The notes beneath the pieces are model-generated. The model worked only from the letters and a program-made list of their open reading frames with translations, searched no databases and was not told the origin of the DNA. 13,217 bases of DNA from the NCBI GenBank assembly GCA_021775655.1, contig JAJFHK010000056.1, positions 1-13,217 of the forward strand, in the 5' to 3' direction. A program made the translations under genes and the position numbers. Below are positions 7,898 to 13,217 of the stretch, piece after piece. Numbering within the stretch: the first letter of the stretch is position 1; each line of letters begins with the position of its first letter. Source of the stretch: Filomicrobium sp. (GTDB lineage Bacteria > Pseudomonadota > Alphaproteobacteria > Rhizobiales > Hyphomicrobiaceae).

Positions 7898-8719
7898 TCA
7901 CCTGCCGACGCCCTGGACGCTGAACGCCCACTGCTCCGCTTGGCCGAACGCGCCGCTCGCACGAGTCAATTGAGGTCTGCCCTGCGAAGTAAACGCGAAG
8001 CTCTTGAGATCGTGTGAAATGCCTCCACCGGTCGCCTTGATGAGCGCTTCGCCGAGAGTCCAGTGGCGATAGAAAAGCGACCGGCGTTCCAGCCCGATTG
8101 CAGAGCTGGCCACCGCGACGAAGGTCTCCTGCGCAAATGCGAATTCTGCGATCTCCAAGAAGTCCGGCAAGTCTTGTTGTATTTCGATGTCAACTCCGAC
8201 GGGCGCGCGAGCCAACGCTACGGCCACCGCGCCGTCAGTGTGGCTCAAGTTGAAATGCAGGACGTCTCGGGGAGAGGGCCAAGGCCAAACAAGATAGGGC
8301 TTTCCGAATGGGCCGCGTCCGAAGATGAGTTCGCTTGGGGGATGAACCAACATCGACCCGAGCAGGAGCCGCAAAGATGCGTGCGCGGTCCCAACGCTCA
8401 GTTTGTGTCTTGGTGCCAACCGCTTTATGCGCGAATTTGTCTCCCGATCCAGATATCGACCGAGGTACTCATCGGACTCGGTCTTAGGATCGGTGACATT
8501 GCCGAGCCAAAGCCATAGCTCGCCAACGGCGAGTTGCCTTTCTCGCGCTTCGCCAATCGAGGAAAGATACCGTACTTTCGGCGACGCGCAGTCACTTTGA
8601 AGCGCCCACGCAAGCGCATGGGATGCCCCTTCCAGCTTTCTGGCTCGGATCGAGTGTATCAATTCCATCGCCGCGCAACCGAGATCCTCAGACTTGTCAG
8701 CGGGTCCCACTGGTGTCAT
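7898..8719 (-). CDS. Sfp-type 4'-phosphopantetheinyl transferase
   Basis: This enzyme transfers phosphopantetheine from coenzyme A to the serine of carrier domains. Motifs are GRGPFGKP (134-141), FNLSH (156-160), VGVDIE (174-179, with the magnesium-binding D177 and E179) and WTLGEALIKATGGG (220-233, catalytic E224 and K228). The usual lysine in WTxKEA is glycine here, a small deviation. The gene is convergent to the oxygenase gene, with 69 bases between the stop codons, and would activate the three carriers encoded nearby. The start is uncertain: the ATG at 8719 has no good ribosome site, an ATG at 8668 is also in frame, and the conserved domain begins only at ELWLW (67-71), so the real protein may be up to about 50 residues shorter. 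No other function is likely. Confidence 0.9.
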   Translation of the reverse strand: MTPVGPADKSEDLGCAAMELIHSIRARKLEGASHALAWALQSDCASPKVRYLSSIGEARERQLAVGELWLWLGNVTDPKTESDEYLGRYLDRETNSRIKRLAPRHKLSVGTAHASLRLLLGSMLVHPPSELIFGRGPFGKPYLVWPWPSPRDVLHFNLSHTDGAVAVALARAPVGVDIEIQQDLPDFLEIAEFAFAQETFVAVASSAIGLERRSLFYRHWTLGEALIKATGGGISHDLKSFAFTSQGRPQLTRASGAFGQAEQWAFSVQGVGR

Positions 8720-9146
8720 TCGACGATCCGAATTTGCAATTTACAGCTCATCTGGACAATTGAACCTCATCCTTAGCCTGAAGGACACACACCCGCCAAC
8801 GTCAGAAATCGGACCACATCAGGGTACGGTATCGGCGGATCTCAGGGGTATTGCAGCTCAATTCAGTTCCCCACGAGTATATCACCAGCCCTTCCCCCAA
8901 AAACGAAATTAACGGCTCCGTAGTTTGGTGCCGCCGACTGCCCTCCCGAATTTAAGTCACTGCTACAAGGAAAACAACGGTTCGCGGATCATGCTGCGGC
9001 ATCGTTGGGCAGCTCCTGGTCCATGACGTCGGAGCGTCAGAGATTCACAGTCGGTCGATCCAATTCGCAGACATTGACATGGTTCTGATCGGCGACGAAA
9101 TCCCGCCGCCGACCATGTCTGTTGTGGGAGGTATTGCGTCGACGCC
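8720..9146. other. 427-base region without a recognisable gene
   Basis: This stretch separates the phosphopantetheinyl transferase from the broken recombinase. It should hold the promoter of the transferase on its left side. I see no clear promoter boxes, tRNA, inverted repeat or insertion-sequence ends. Short frames on both strands are open but match nothing I recognise. One + strand frame through about 9000-9160 reads LLVHDVGASEIHSRS and then DMVLIGDEIPPP, which could be coding debris. Together with the decayed recombinase next door it looks like eroded mobile-element or junction DNA. Confidence 0.5.
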
Positions 9147-9782
9147 TCAGATATCCATCTTCTCTGCTAGTTCAATGGCGTCATCAACCTCGATGCCGAG
9201 GTAACGAACAGTGCTTTCGATCTTCGAATGACCACGTAAGAGCTGAACAGCTCTGAGGTTTCCGGTTCGACCGTAGATCAGCACCGCCTTCGTCCTGCGC
9301 AGGGAGTGCGTGCCGAACTTCGTTGGATCGCGCCCAATGCTGGCCCCCCATTCCTGGACGAGGCGGGAATATTGGCGAGTGGTCAGACCGGCGCGGTCAC
9401 CGCCCCCTGCAAAAAGGAACTGACACGGTTTCCGTCCTGCCATCCGCAGATAATCATCGATTGCCATTCGTGTTTGTTCGGTCATTTCGAACCTTACTGG
9501 CCGACCGGTCTTCTTCTGCCGAATGGTTGCGCAGTCCTGAGTGTAGCCGCTCGGTGCCACGTCCTCGACGCGAATTGCAACGACGTCACTGCTACACAGC
9601 TTGCTATCGATTGCGACGTTAAAGAGCGCAAGATCTCTCTTCTTGTCGTAGATCTGCAGCTTGGTCCGGATTGACCAGACGTGGCTCGGTCGCAAGGGCG
9701 GCTTGGGGCCGACGTGCTTTCACCTATTACAAGGTGTGCGCCGAGCTGGGTTGGTGGCAACTGGTGCTTGATAGTCTTCCAT
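9147..9782 (-). pseudogene. Broken tyrosine recombinase/integrase
   Basis: This is a relic of the short (about 210 residue) tyrosine recombinases common in rhizobial genomes. The intact-looking part (9147-9695) begins RPSHVWSIRTKL and carries THSLRRT, LLRGHSK and STVRYLG, giving the expected H, R, H and Tyr (159, 162, 185 and 194 of the full frame). Reading upstream in the same frame leads to an ATG at 9780-9782 with AAGGAG 7 bases before it, so the original start is clear, but codon 21 is TGA (complement of 9720-9722). The sequence around the stop (NR, stop, KHVGPKPPLRP) resembles the family's NKGK-x-x-G-x-KPPL segment, so a Gly codon GGA probably became TGA. The first catalytic Arg, expected in KLR-x-x-DL, is Cys (KLCSSDVV). 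A TTG at 9693-9695 could restart translation, but that product would still lack the catalytic Arg. It is probably inactive. Confidence 0.8.
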
Positions 9783-9789
9783 AATCTGT

Positions 9790-9795
9790 CTCCTT
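9790..9795 (-). promoter_or_regulatory. Ribosome binding site of the broken recombinase
   Basis: On the - strand this reads AAGGAG, 7 bases before the ATG at 9780-9782. It shows that the ancestral start lay upstream of the in-frame TGA rather than at the internal TTG. Confidence 0.75.
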
Positions 9796-9955
9796 GGTTG
9801 AGAGACAGAGCAGCATGCGCCGCGAACAAGCTAAGTGGTCGAATTGTCGACCGCTTTCGGACCAATTCTTCCGTCGAATGGTGACCGATCGTCGAACGCG
9901 ACCCAAAACGGACGTAGAGGGCGCCATCGCCTCAGGCGCGCCAAGACTAGACATT

Positions 9956-9983
9956 GCCGCCCGGCCGAGATTGGCCGGGCGGC
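9956..9983 (-). terminator. Hairpin terminator after the hydrolase gene
   Basis: A perfect 11-base inverted repeat (GCCGCCCGGCC at 9956-9966, GGCCGGGCGGC at 9973-9983) with a 6-base loop lies 25 bases past the stop of the hydrolase. On the - strand it is followed by AATGTCTAGTC, which is only weakly T-rich, so intrinsic termination is plausible but not textbook. Confidence 0.65.
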
Positions 9984-10008
9984 GTGATCGACTGCAGCAG
10001 GTTTGCCC

Positions 10009-10839
10009 TCAGCTCTCCACAAACTCCAGGAGGTCGGTGTTGATCAGCTCAGGATTGGTCGCAAACAGACCGTGCGACAGCCCCGCGTAGGTCTTCAGCG
10101 CGCCGTTCGGTAGCAGACGGACTGCCTTATGCGCCGAGTTCTCGATCGGCACAATCTGGTCGTCTTCGCCATGCAGCAGTAGCGTTGGCACGCTCATACG
10201 CGTCAAATCGACGGTAAAGTCGGTTTCCGAGAAGGCCTTGATGCCCTCGTAGTGGGCTTTTGCACCACCTGACATGCCCTGACGCCACCAGTTGCGGATT
10301 AAGCCTTCGCTGATGTTCGTACCAGCGCGATTGAATCCGTAGAATGGCCCCGAGGGCACGTCCAGGTAGAACTGCGCTCTGTTCGTTGTAATTGCCGCCC
10401 GGAATCCGTCAAAGACTTCCAGCGGGATACCGTCAGGGTTGGTCTCCGATTGCAGCATAACCGGCGGCACGGCACCAATCAGCACGGCCTTGGCGACCCG
10501 GCCATGATCAGCGCGGGCCACGTAACGGGTGACCTCACCGCCGCCGGTCGAGTGCCCGATGTGGATCGCGTTTTTCAGATCGAGCGACCGAACCAATGCT
10601 GCGACATCGGCGGCATAATGATCCATGTCATGGTCGTCGCTGACTTGCTCGGAGCGGCCATGGCCGCGCCGGTCGTGCGCGATGACGCGATATCCTTTCG
10701 AGAGAAAGAACAGCATCTGTGCGTCCCAGTCGTCACCGCTAAGCGGCCAGCCATGATGGAACATGATCGGCTGAGCGTCTTTCGGCCCCCAATCCTTGTA
10801 GAAGATTGTGACGTTGTCAGGGGTAGTAATGGTAGACAT
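10009..10839 (-). CDS. Alpha/beta hydrolase, cofactor-free haloperoxidase/perhydrolase type
   Basis: This 276-residue protein has the full length of the non-heme chloroperoxidase family. The nucleophile elbow is GHSTGG (95-100, Ser97), the acid is in HGEDDQIVP (223-231, Asp227) and the histidine is in GLSHG (253-257, His256). HHGWPLSGDDWD (28-39) forms the oxyanion region and HDRRGHGRS (55-63) is typical of the family. Such enzymes hydrolyse esters and form peracids from carboxylic acids and hydrogen peroxide; the halogenation label is largely historical. There is no signal peptide, so it should be cytosolic. The start is fixed by AAAGGAGA on the - strand (10846-10853), 6 bases before the ATG. 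It lies 176 bases downstream of the DoxX gene, so it may have its own promoter, and it is followed by a hairpin. The natural substrate is unknown. Confidence 0.9.
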   Translation of the reverse strand: MSTITTPDNVTIFYKDWGPKDAQPIMFHHGWPLSGDDWDAQMLFFLSKGYRVIAHDRRGHGRSEQVSDDHDMDHYAADVAALVRSLDLKNAIHIGHSTGGGEVTRYVARADHGRVAKAVLIGAVPPVMLQSETNPDGIPLEVFDGFRAAITTNRAQFYLDVPSGPFYGFNRAGTNISEGLIRNWWRQGMSGGAKAHYEGIKAFSETDFTVDLTRMSVPTLLLHGEDDQIVPIENSAHKAVRLLPNGALKTYAGLSHGLFATNPELINTDLLEFVES

Positions 10840-11015
10840 GAAAGGTCTCCTTTGCCGAATCTGTGAGATCTGTTGATTGATTTCCTACTGGCTGCGGTTT
10901 GCATTTCGCCGCGCTGCCGTGAGGAGATTGAATTCGGCTGGGCGCCTGATCATGCGCGGCCTAAGCCTTGCATCTGCCGCATGACCAGACACTACCCAGC
11001 ACGTTGAACTGGATT

Positions 11016-11489
11016 TCAGTATTTCCAGCCGATGGCCTCATCGAGCGAAAGGGCGCCGCCGCCGCGGATGACAAGCGCGAGCGCGACCAAGCCCCAGAGC
11101 AGCGGGTACTCGTATCCACCCGACGTCCAAAAGAAGCCGTTGCCCCAGTGAACGACGAAAGCTGCGACTCCCATCACCGCTACAACTGCCGCAGCTGACA
11201 AACGGGTGAGAATGCCCAGCGCCAACGCCAGCCCGCCGAAGAACTCGGTGACACCGGCAAGTCCGGCGAACAACAGCCCCGGATAGAGGCCAATGCTCTG
11301 CTCCATGAATTGGGCAGTACTGTTCAGCCCGCCGCCGCCGAACCAGCCAAGCAACTTTTGCGCGCCATGTGGGACCAGGATCAGGCCGGTCGACACGCGG
11401 ACCAGAGCCCAGGACATCGCATCGATGCTCAGGGCAGAAATGCTGTTTTTAAAGGCGGTGCTGTGTGTTTCAAAAGTCGTAGTTTCCAT
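11016..11489 (-). CDS. DoxX-family integral membrane protein
   Basis: The protein is 157 residues from the ATG at 11487-11489. That start is preferred to the in-frame ATG at 11534 because AGGAA (11497-11501, - strand) lies 7 bases before it and the upstream start has no ribosome site. Four hydrophobic segments are visible (about 24-40, 70-92, 97-115 and 127-142), with the DoxX hallmarks RVSTGLILVPHGAQKLLG (31-48) and the FFGGLALALGILTR region (83-96), and an acidic LSLDEAIGWKY C-terminus. DoxX relatives sit in the cytoplasmic membrane and are linked to quinone or redox stress functions, but a specific role is unproven. It lies in a - strand series between the NADP-binding protein gene and the hydrolase gene, 94 bases from the former. 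Confidence 0.88.
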   Translation of the reverse strand: METTTFETHSTAFKNSISALSIDAMSWALVRVSTGLILVPHGAQKLLGWFGGGGLNSTAQFMEQSIGLYPGLLFAGLAGVTEFFGGLALALGILTRLSAAAVVAVMGVAAFVVHWGNGFFWTSGGYEYPLLWGLVALALVIRGGGALSLDEAIGWKY

Positions 11490-11583
11490 TGTTTCGTTCC
11501 TATCGTGAGTTGTAAGCTCATGGGACGGCACCAATCATCGAGATAGTCCGTCGTCTTCGAGACACTGAGGTGTGAGGTCAACG

Positions 11584-12195
11584 TCACGCTGCGGCTTGGG
11601 CCGGAGTTAGCAGCTCAAGGCCGGAAAGCGGGCCTGCGAGTTCCATCTGTCGGCCGGCTTGTGCCAGTGAGCCGAGCGATACAGGATGAAACCCAAGTTC
11701 GTTGACGAGGCTCGCAACCGTCGCGACGGCCGGCGCATCGTCCCCAGCGATGAAGATCACGCGCTTCATGCAGTCGTGTAGCGGGGCGAACATTCTGGCG
11801 AACGGGAGCGTGTTGAACGCCTTCACCACACGTGCTGCCGGCGCCAGTCGGGCGACAATCTCGCTTCCTGAGTCGCCTTTCAGGTCGTCAATTTGGGCGT
11901 CGGGCGGGTAGCTCAGGAAGATGTTTGTCGTATCGACCAGAATGCGACCATCCTGTGGCCCTCCGTGCCCGAGCACATCGCGAACCTTGGTCCATGGCAC
12001 GGTCAGGAATGTGAGTTCGCAGCTGAGGGCTTCCGGTGTCGAGCTGGGCGTCAGACGGCTGCTGGAAATCCCAAGGCTGTCTGCCACCTCCTCACGCCCT
12101 CGACTGTTGGCAACGAGAACCTGATGGCCGTTCGCAACAAGTTTGATGGCGAGAGTTTTGCCGACCGCACCAGTTCCGATGACTCCAATTTTCAT
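11584..12195 (-). CDS. F420-reductase-like NADP-binding protein
   Basis: This 203-residue Rossmann protein resembles the small NADPH-dependent F420 reductase/ProC-like family. The dinucleotide loop is GVIGTGAVG (4-12) right at the N-terminus, and NSRG (30-33) after the second strand is the usual NADP phosphate-binding signature. VDTTN (87-91) and VVKAFNTL (123-130) are typical of the family. In most proteobacteria without F420 such proteins act as NADP-dependent oxidoreductases of unknown substrate, so true F420 use should not be assumed. The ATG lies only 19 bases past the stop of the upstream short-chain dehydrogenase gene, which suggests a shared transcript. The ribosome site is weak (GTGGAA). 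Confidence 0.86.
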   Translation of the reverse strand: MKIGVIGTGAVGKTLAIKLVANGHQVLVANSRGREEVADSLGISSSRLTPSSTPEALSCELTFLTVPWTKVRDVLGHGGPQDGRILVDTTNIFLSYPPDAQIDDLKGDSGSEIVARLAPAARVVKAFNTLPFARMFAPLHDCMKRVIFIAGDDAPAVATVASLVNELGFHPVSLGSLAQAGRQMELAGPLSGLELLTPAQAAA

Positions 12196-12214
12196 TTCGC
12201 TGTTCCACTCGCCG

Positions 12215-12964
12215 TCAAATCTGGTTCAATCCGCCATCGACAAAGAGCTCGATGCCGTTGACGTACGAGGAATCCTCGGACGCGAGAAACAGTACGGCCG
12301 ACGCCGTCTCATCTGGTTTCGCGATCCGGCCGGAAGGAATGTTGCTGATGAACATTTTCTTCGCCTCAGCTGCCTGCTCGCCCCCTCCGAACAGTTCATC
12401 GACGCCGGCGGTATCCGTCAGGCCAGGGCTGATAACGTTCACTCGGATGCCGCGGTCTTTCAGGTCCAGAATCCAACTACGGGCGAAATTGCGTACAGCT
12501 GCCTTGCTTGCGGAATAGACACTGAAATTCGCCGTGCCGGCGGTACCTGTGGTGGACGACGTTAGTATGATCGAGGCGCCATCGCGCAGAACAGGCAGCG
12601 CTTTTTGCACCGTGAAGACCACACCTTTGACATTGATGTCGAAGGTGGACTGGTAATGCTCTTGGGTGATCGCGCCGAGCGGAGCGAACCCACCCCCGCC
12701 GGCATTGGCGAATAACACGTCGATATGCGAGTGCTTTTGCTGGACGGTATCATACAGCCGGTCCAGATCCGCCAGACTCGATGTATCACCACGAATTCCG
12801 GTGACGTTGCCGCCGATCGACTCGACGGCAGCGTCGAGAACCTCCTGGCGCCGTCCTGTGATGAAGACCGTCGCACCTTCGTTTACGAATGCCTTTGCCG
12901 TGGCCAGCCCGATGCCGCTGGTGCCGCCGGTAATCACGACGACCTTGTTGGTAAACTTGCCCAT
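12215..12964 (-). CDS. Short-chain dehydrogenase/reductase (SDR)
   Basis: A classical SDR of 249 residues. It has TGGTSGIG (12-19), the NAG motif (87-89), Asn111, Ser137 and the catalytic YSASK (Tyr150, Lys154), followed by ISPGLTDT (178-185) and a C-terminal FVDGG. GRR at 37-39 after the second strand suggests NADP preference. The start at 12964 is chosen over the in-frame ATG at 13027 because GGAGA (12971-12975, - strand) lies 6 bases upstream and MGKFTNKVVVITGG is the normal SDR beginning. The substrate cannot be read from the sequence. It is the first gene of a - strand series and is divergent from a LysR-type regulator gene, which probably controls it. Confidence 0.92.
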   Translation of the reverse strand: MGKFTNKVVVITGGTSGIGLATAKAFVNEGATVFITGRRQEVLDAAVESIGGNVTGIRGDTSSLADLDRLYDTVQQKHSHIDVLFANAGGGGFAPLGAITQEHYQSTFDINVKGVVFTVQKALPVLRDGASIILTSSTTGTAGTANFSVYSASKAAVRNFARSWILDLKDRGIRVNVISPGLTDTAGVDELFGGGEQAAEAKKMFISNIPSGRIAKPDETASAVLFLASEDSSYVNGIELFVDGGLNQI

Positions 12965-13015
12965 AAGCTGTCTCCATGTGCCGACAGCAAGACCGCCTTG
13001 CTGTGTGCAATAGTA

Positions 13016-13070
13016 ATGAAACAGCAACGATATCGGTGGTAGTAAGCAAAACTGGATCGTATCGTTTCAT
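13016..13070. promoter_or_regulatory. Inverted repeat between SDR and LysR genes, candidate operator
   Basis: ATGAAAC (13016-13022) and ACGAT (13027-13031) are mirrored by ATCGT (13056-13060) and GTTTCAT (13064-13070), with inner gaps of 4 and 3 bases. The repeat lies in the 116-base divergent region, 10 bases before the LysR start and about 50 bases before the SDR start. LysR proteins commonly bind such sites, so it is a plausible autoregulatory and activator site; it has no experimental support here. Confidence 0.4.
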
Positions 13071-13080
13071 ATATAGAACA

Positions 13081-13217
13081 ATGAAAAGCGACTTGAACGA
13101 TTTCGCCTATTTCGCAGAAGTAGTGCGGCACGGAGGCTTCGCAGCGGCCGGCCGCGCCTTGCGTGAGCCAAAGTCAAAGTTGAGCCGACGAATTGCACGG
13201 CTAGAGGAAAGGCTTGG
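13081..13217 (+). CDS. LysR-type transcriptional regulator, N-terminal part
   Basis: The first 45 residues are present before the window ends. They form the winged helix-turn-helix typical of LysR regulators: DLNDFAYFAEVVRHGGFAAA, then RALREPKSKLSRRIARLEER. The KSKLSRRI segment is the recognition helix region. The ATG at 13081 has no clear Shine-Dalgarno sequence, but the family N-terminus begins there. It is transcribed away from the SDR gene, the usual arrangement for a LysR protein and its target. The effector domain lies outside the window. Confidence 0.88.
   Translation, partial: MKSDLNDFAYFAEVVRHGGFAAAGRALREPKSKLSRRIARLEERL

Noticed and set aside
7829..7901. Possible terminator between the convergent oxygenase and PPTase genes
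   Set aside because: Only a 6-base stem (GTGAGC/GCTCAC) with a loop of about 41 bases and no T-tract.
8985..9030. Short - strand tail ending ELPNDAAA before a TGA, possible transposase remnant
   Set aside because: Only about 15 codons are open before an upstream stop; too short to assign.
8985..9205. Open + strand stretch reading LLVHDVGASEIHSRS and DMVLIGDEIPPP
   Set aside because: It looks somewhat protein-like, but it has no convincing start or ribosome site, runs into the antisense of the recombinase relic and matches no family I know.
11490..11534. Upstream ATG extending the DoxX protein by 15 residues
   Set aside because: No ribosome site; the added residues are polar and the downstream ATG has AGGAA at 7 bases.
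12965..13027. 21-residue N-terminal extension of the SDR
   Set aside because: SDR proteins normally begin just before the TGG motif, GGAGA supports the start at 12964, and the extension would overlap the putative operator.
1..13217. CRISPR arrays, tRNA or rRNA genes, intact insertion sequences
   Set aside because: No regularly spaced repeats, tRNA-like cloverleaf, rRNA-like stretch or complete transposase was seen on reading through the window.

Overview
The window looks like chromosome or symbiosis-island DNA from an alphaproteobacterium, most likely a rhizobium or close relative (Hyphomicrobiales). The basis is moderately high G+C, the relic of a short tyrosine-recombinase type that I associate with rhizobial genomes, and the style of the LysR, SDR, DoxX and haloperoxidase-like genes on the right. 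The species assignment is inference.

Left half (about 1-8720): an amino-acid polymerising or nonribosomal peptide locus. On the + strand, after the 3' end of an unidentified gene, come an SbnB-type 2,3-diaminopropionate (Dap) dehydrogenase (237-1253), a 966-residue membrane protein (1337-4237), an adenylation-carrier NRPS (4280-6820) and a SyrP/TauD-like 2-oxoglutarate/Fe(II) oxygenase (6854-7828). The membrane protein has two near-identical carrier domains followed by six membrane segments and three hexapeptide-like soluble domains, the layout of the C-terminal half of epsilon-poly-L-lysine synthetase (Pls). A convergent Sfp-type phosphopantetheinyl transferase (7898-8719, - strand) closes the set. 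Together these could make Dap, activate an amino acid on a carrier, pass it to a Pls-like membrane machine and possibly hydroxylate it. In effect it is a Pls-type polymerase split into two proteins, with a dedicated monomer enzyme, a tailoring enzyme and a carrier-activating enzyme. No conventional condensation domain with HHxxxDG and no thioesterase is present.

Middle (8720-10008): 427 bases without a recognisable gene, then a decayed tyrosine recombinase (9147-9782, - strand). It has an in-frame TGA at codon 21 and the first catalytic arginine replaced by cysteine. This supports the view that the left half is, or borders, an acquired segment.

Right half (10009-13217): an ordinary run of - strand genes: a cofactor-free haloperoxidase/perhydrolase-type alpha/beta hydrolase, a DoxX-family membrane protein, an F420-reductase-like NADP-binding protein and a short-chain dehydrogenase. 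A divergent LysR-type regulator, cut by the window edge, starts at 13081 across a 116-base intergenic region that holds an inverted repeat. A strong GC-rich hairpin follows the hydrolase.
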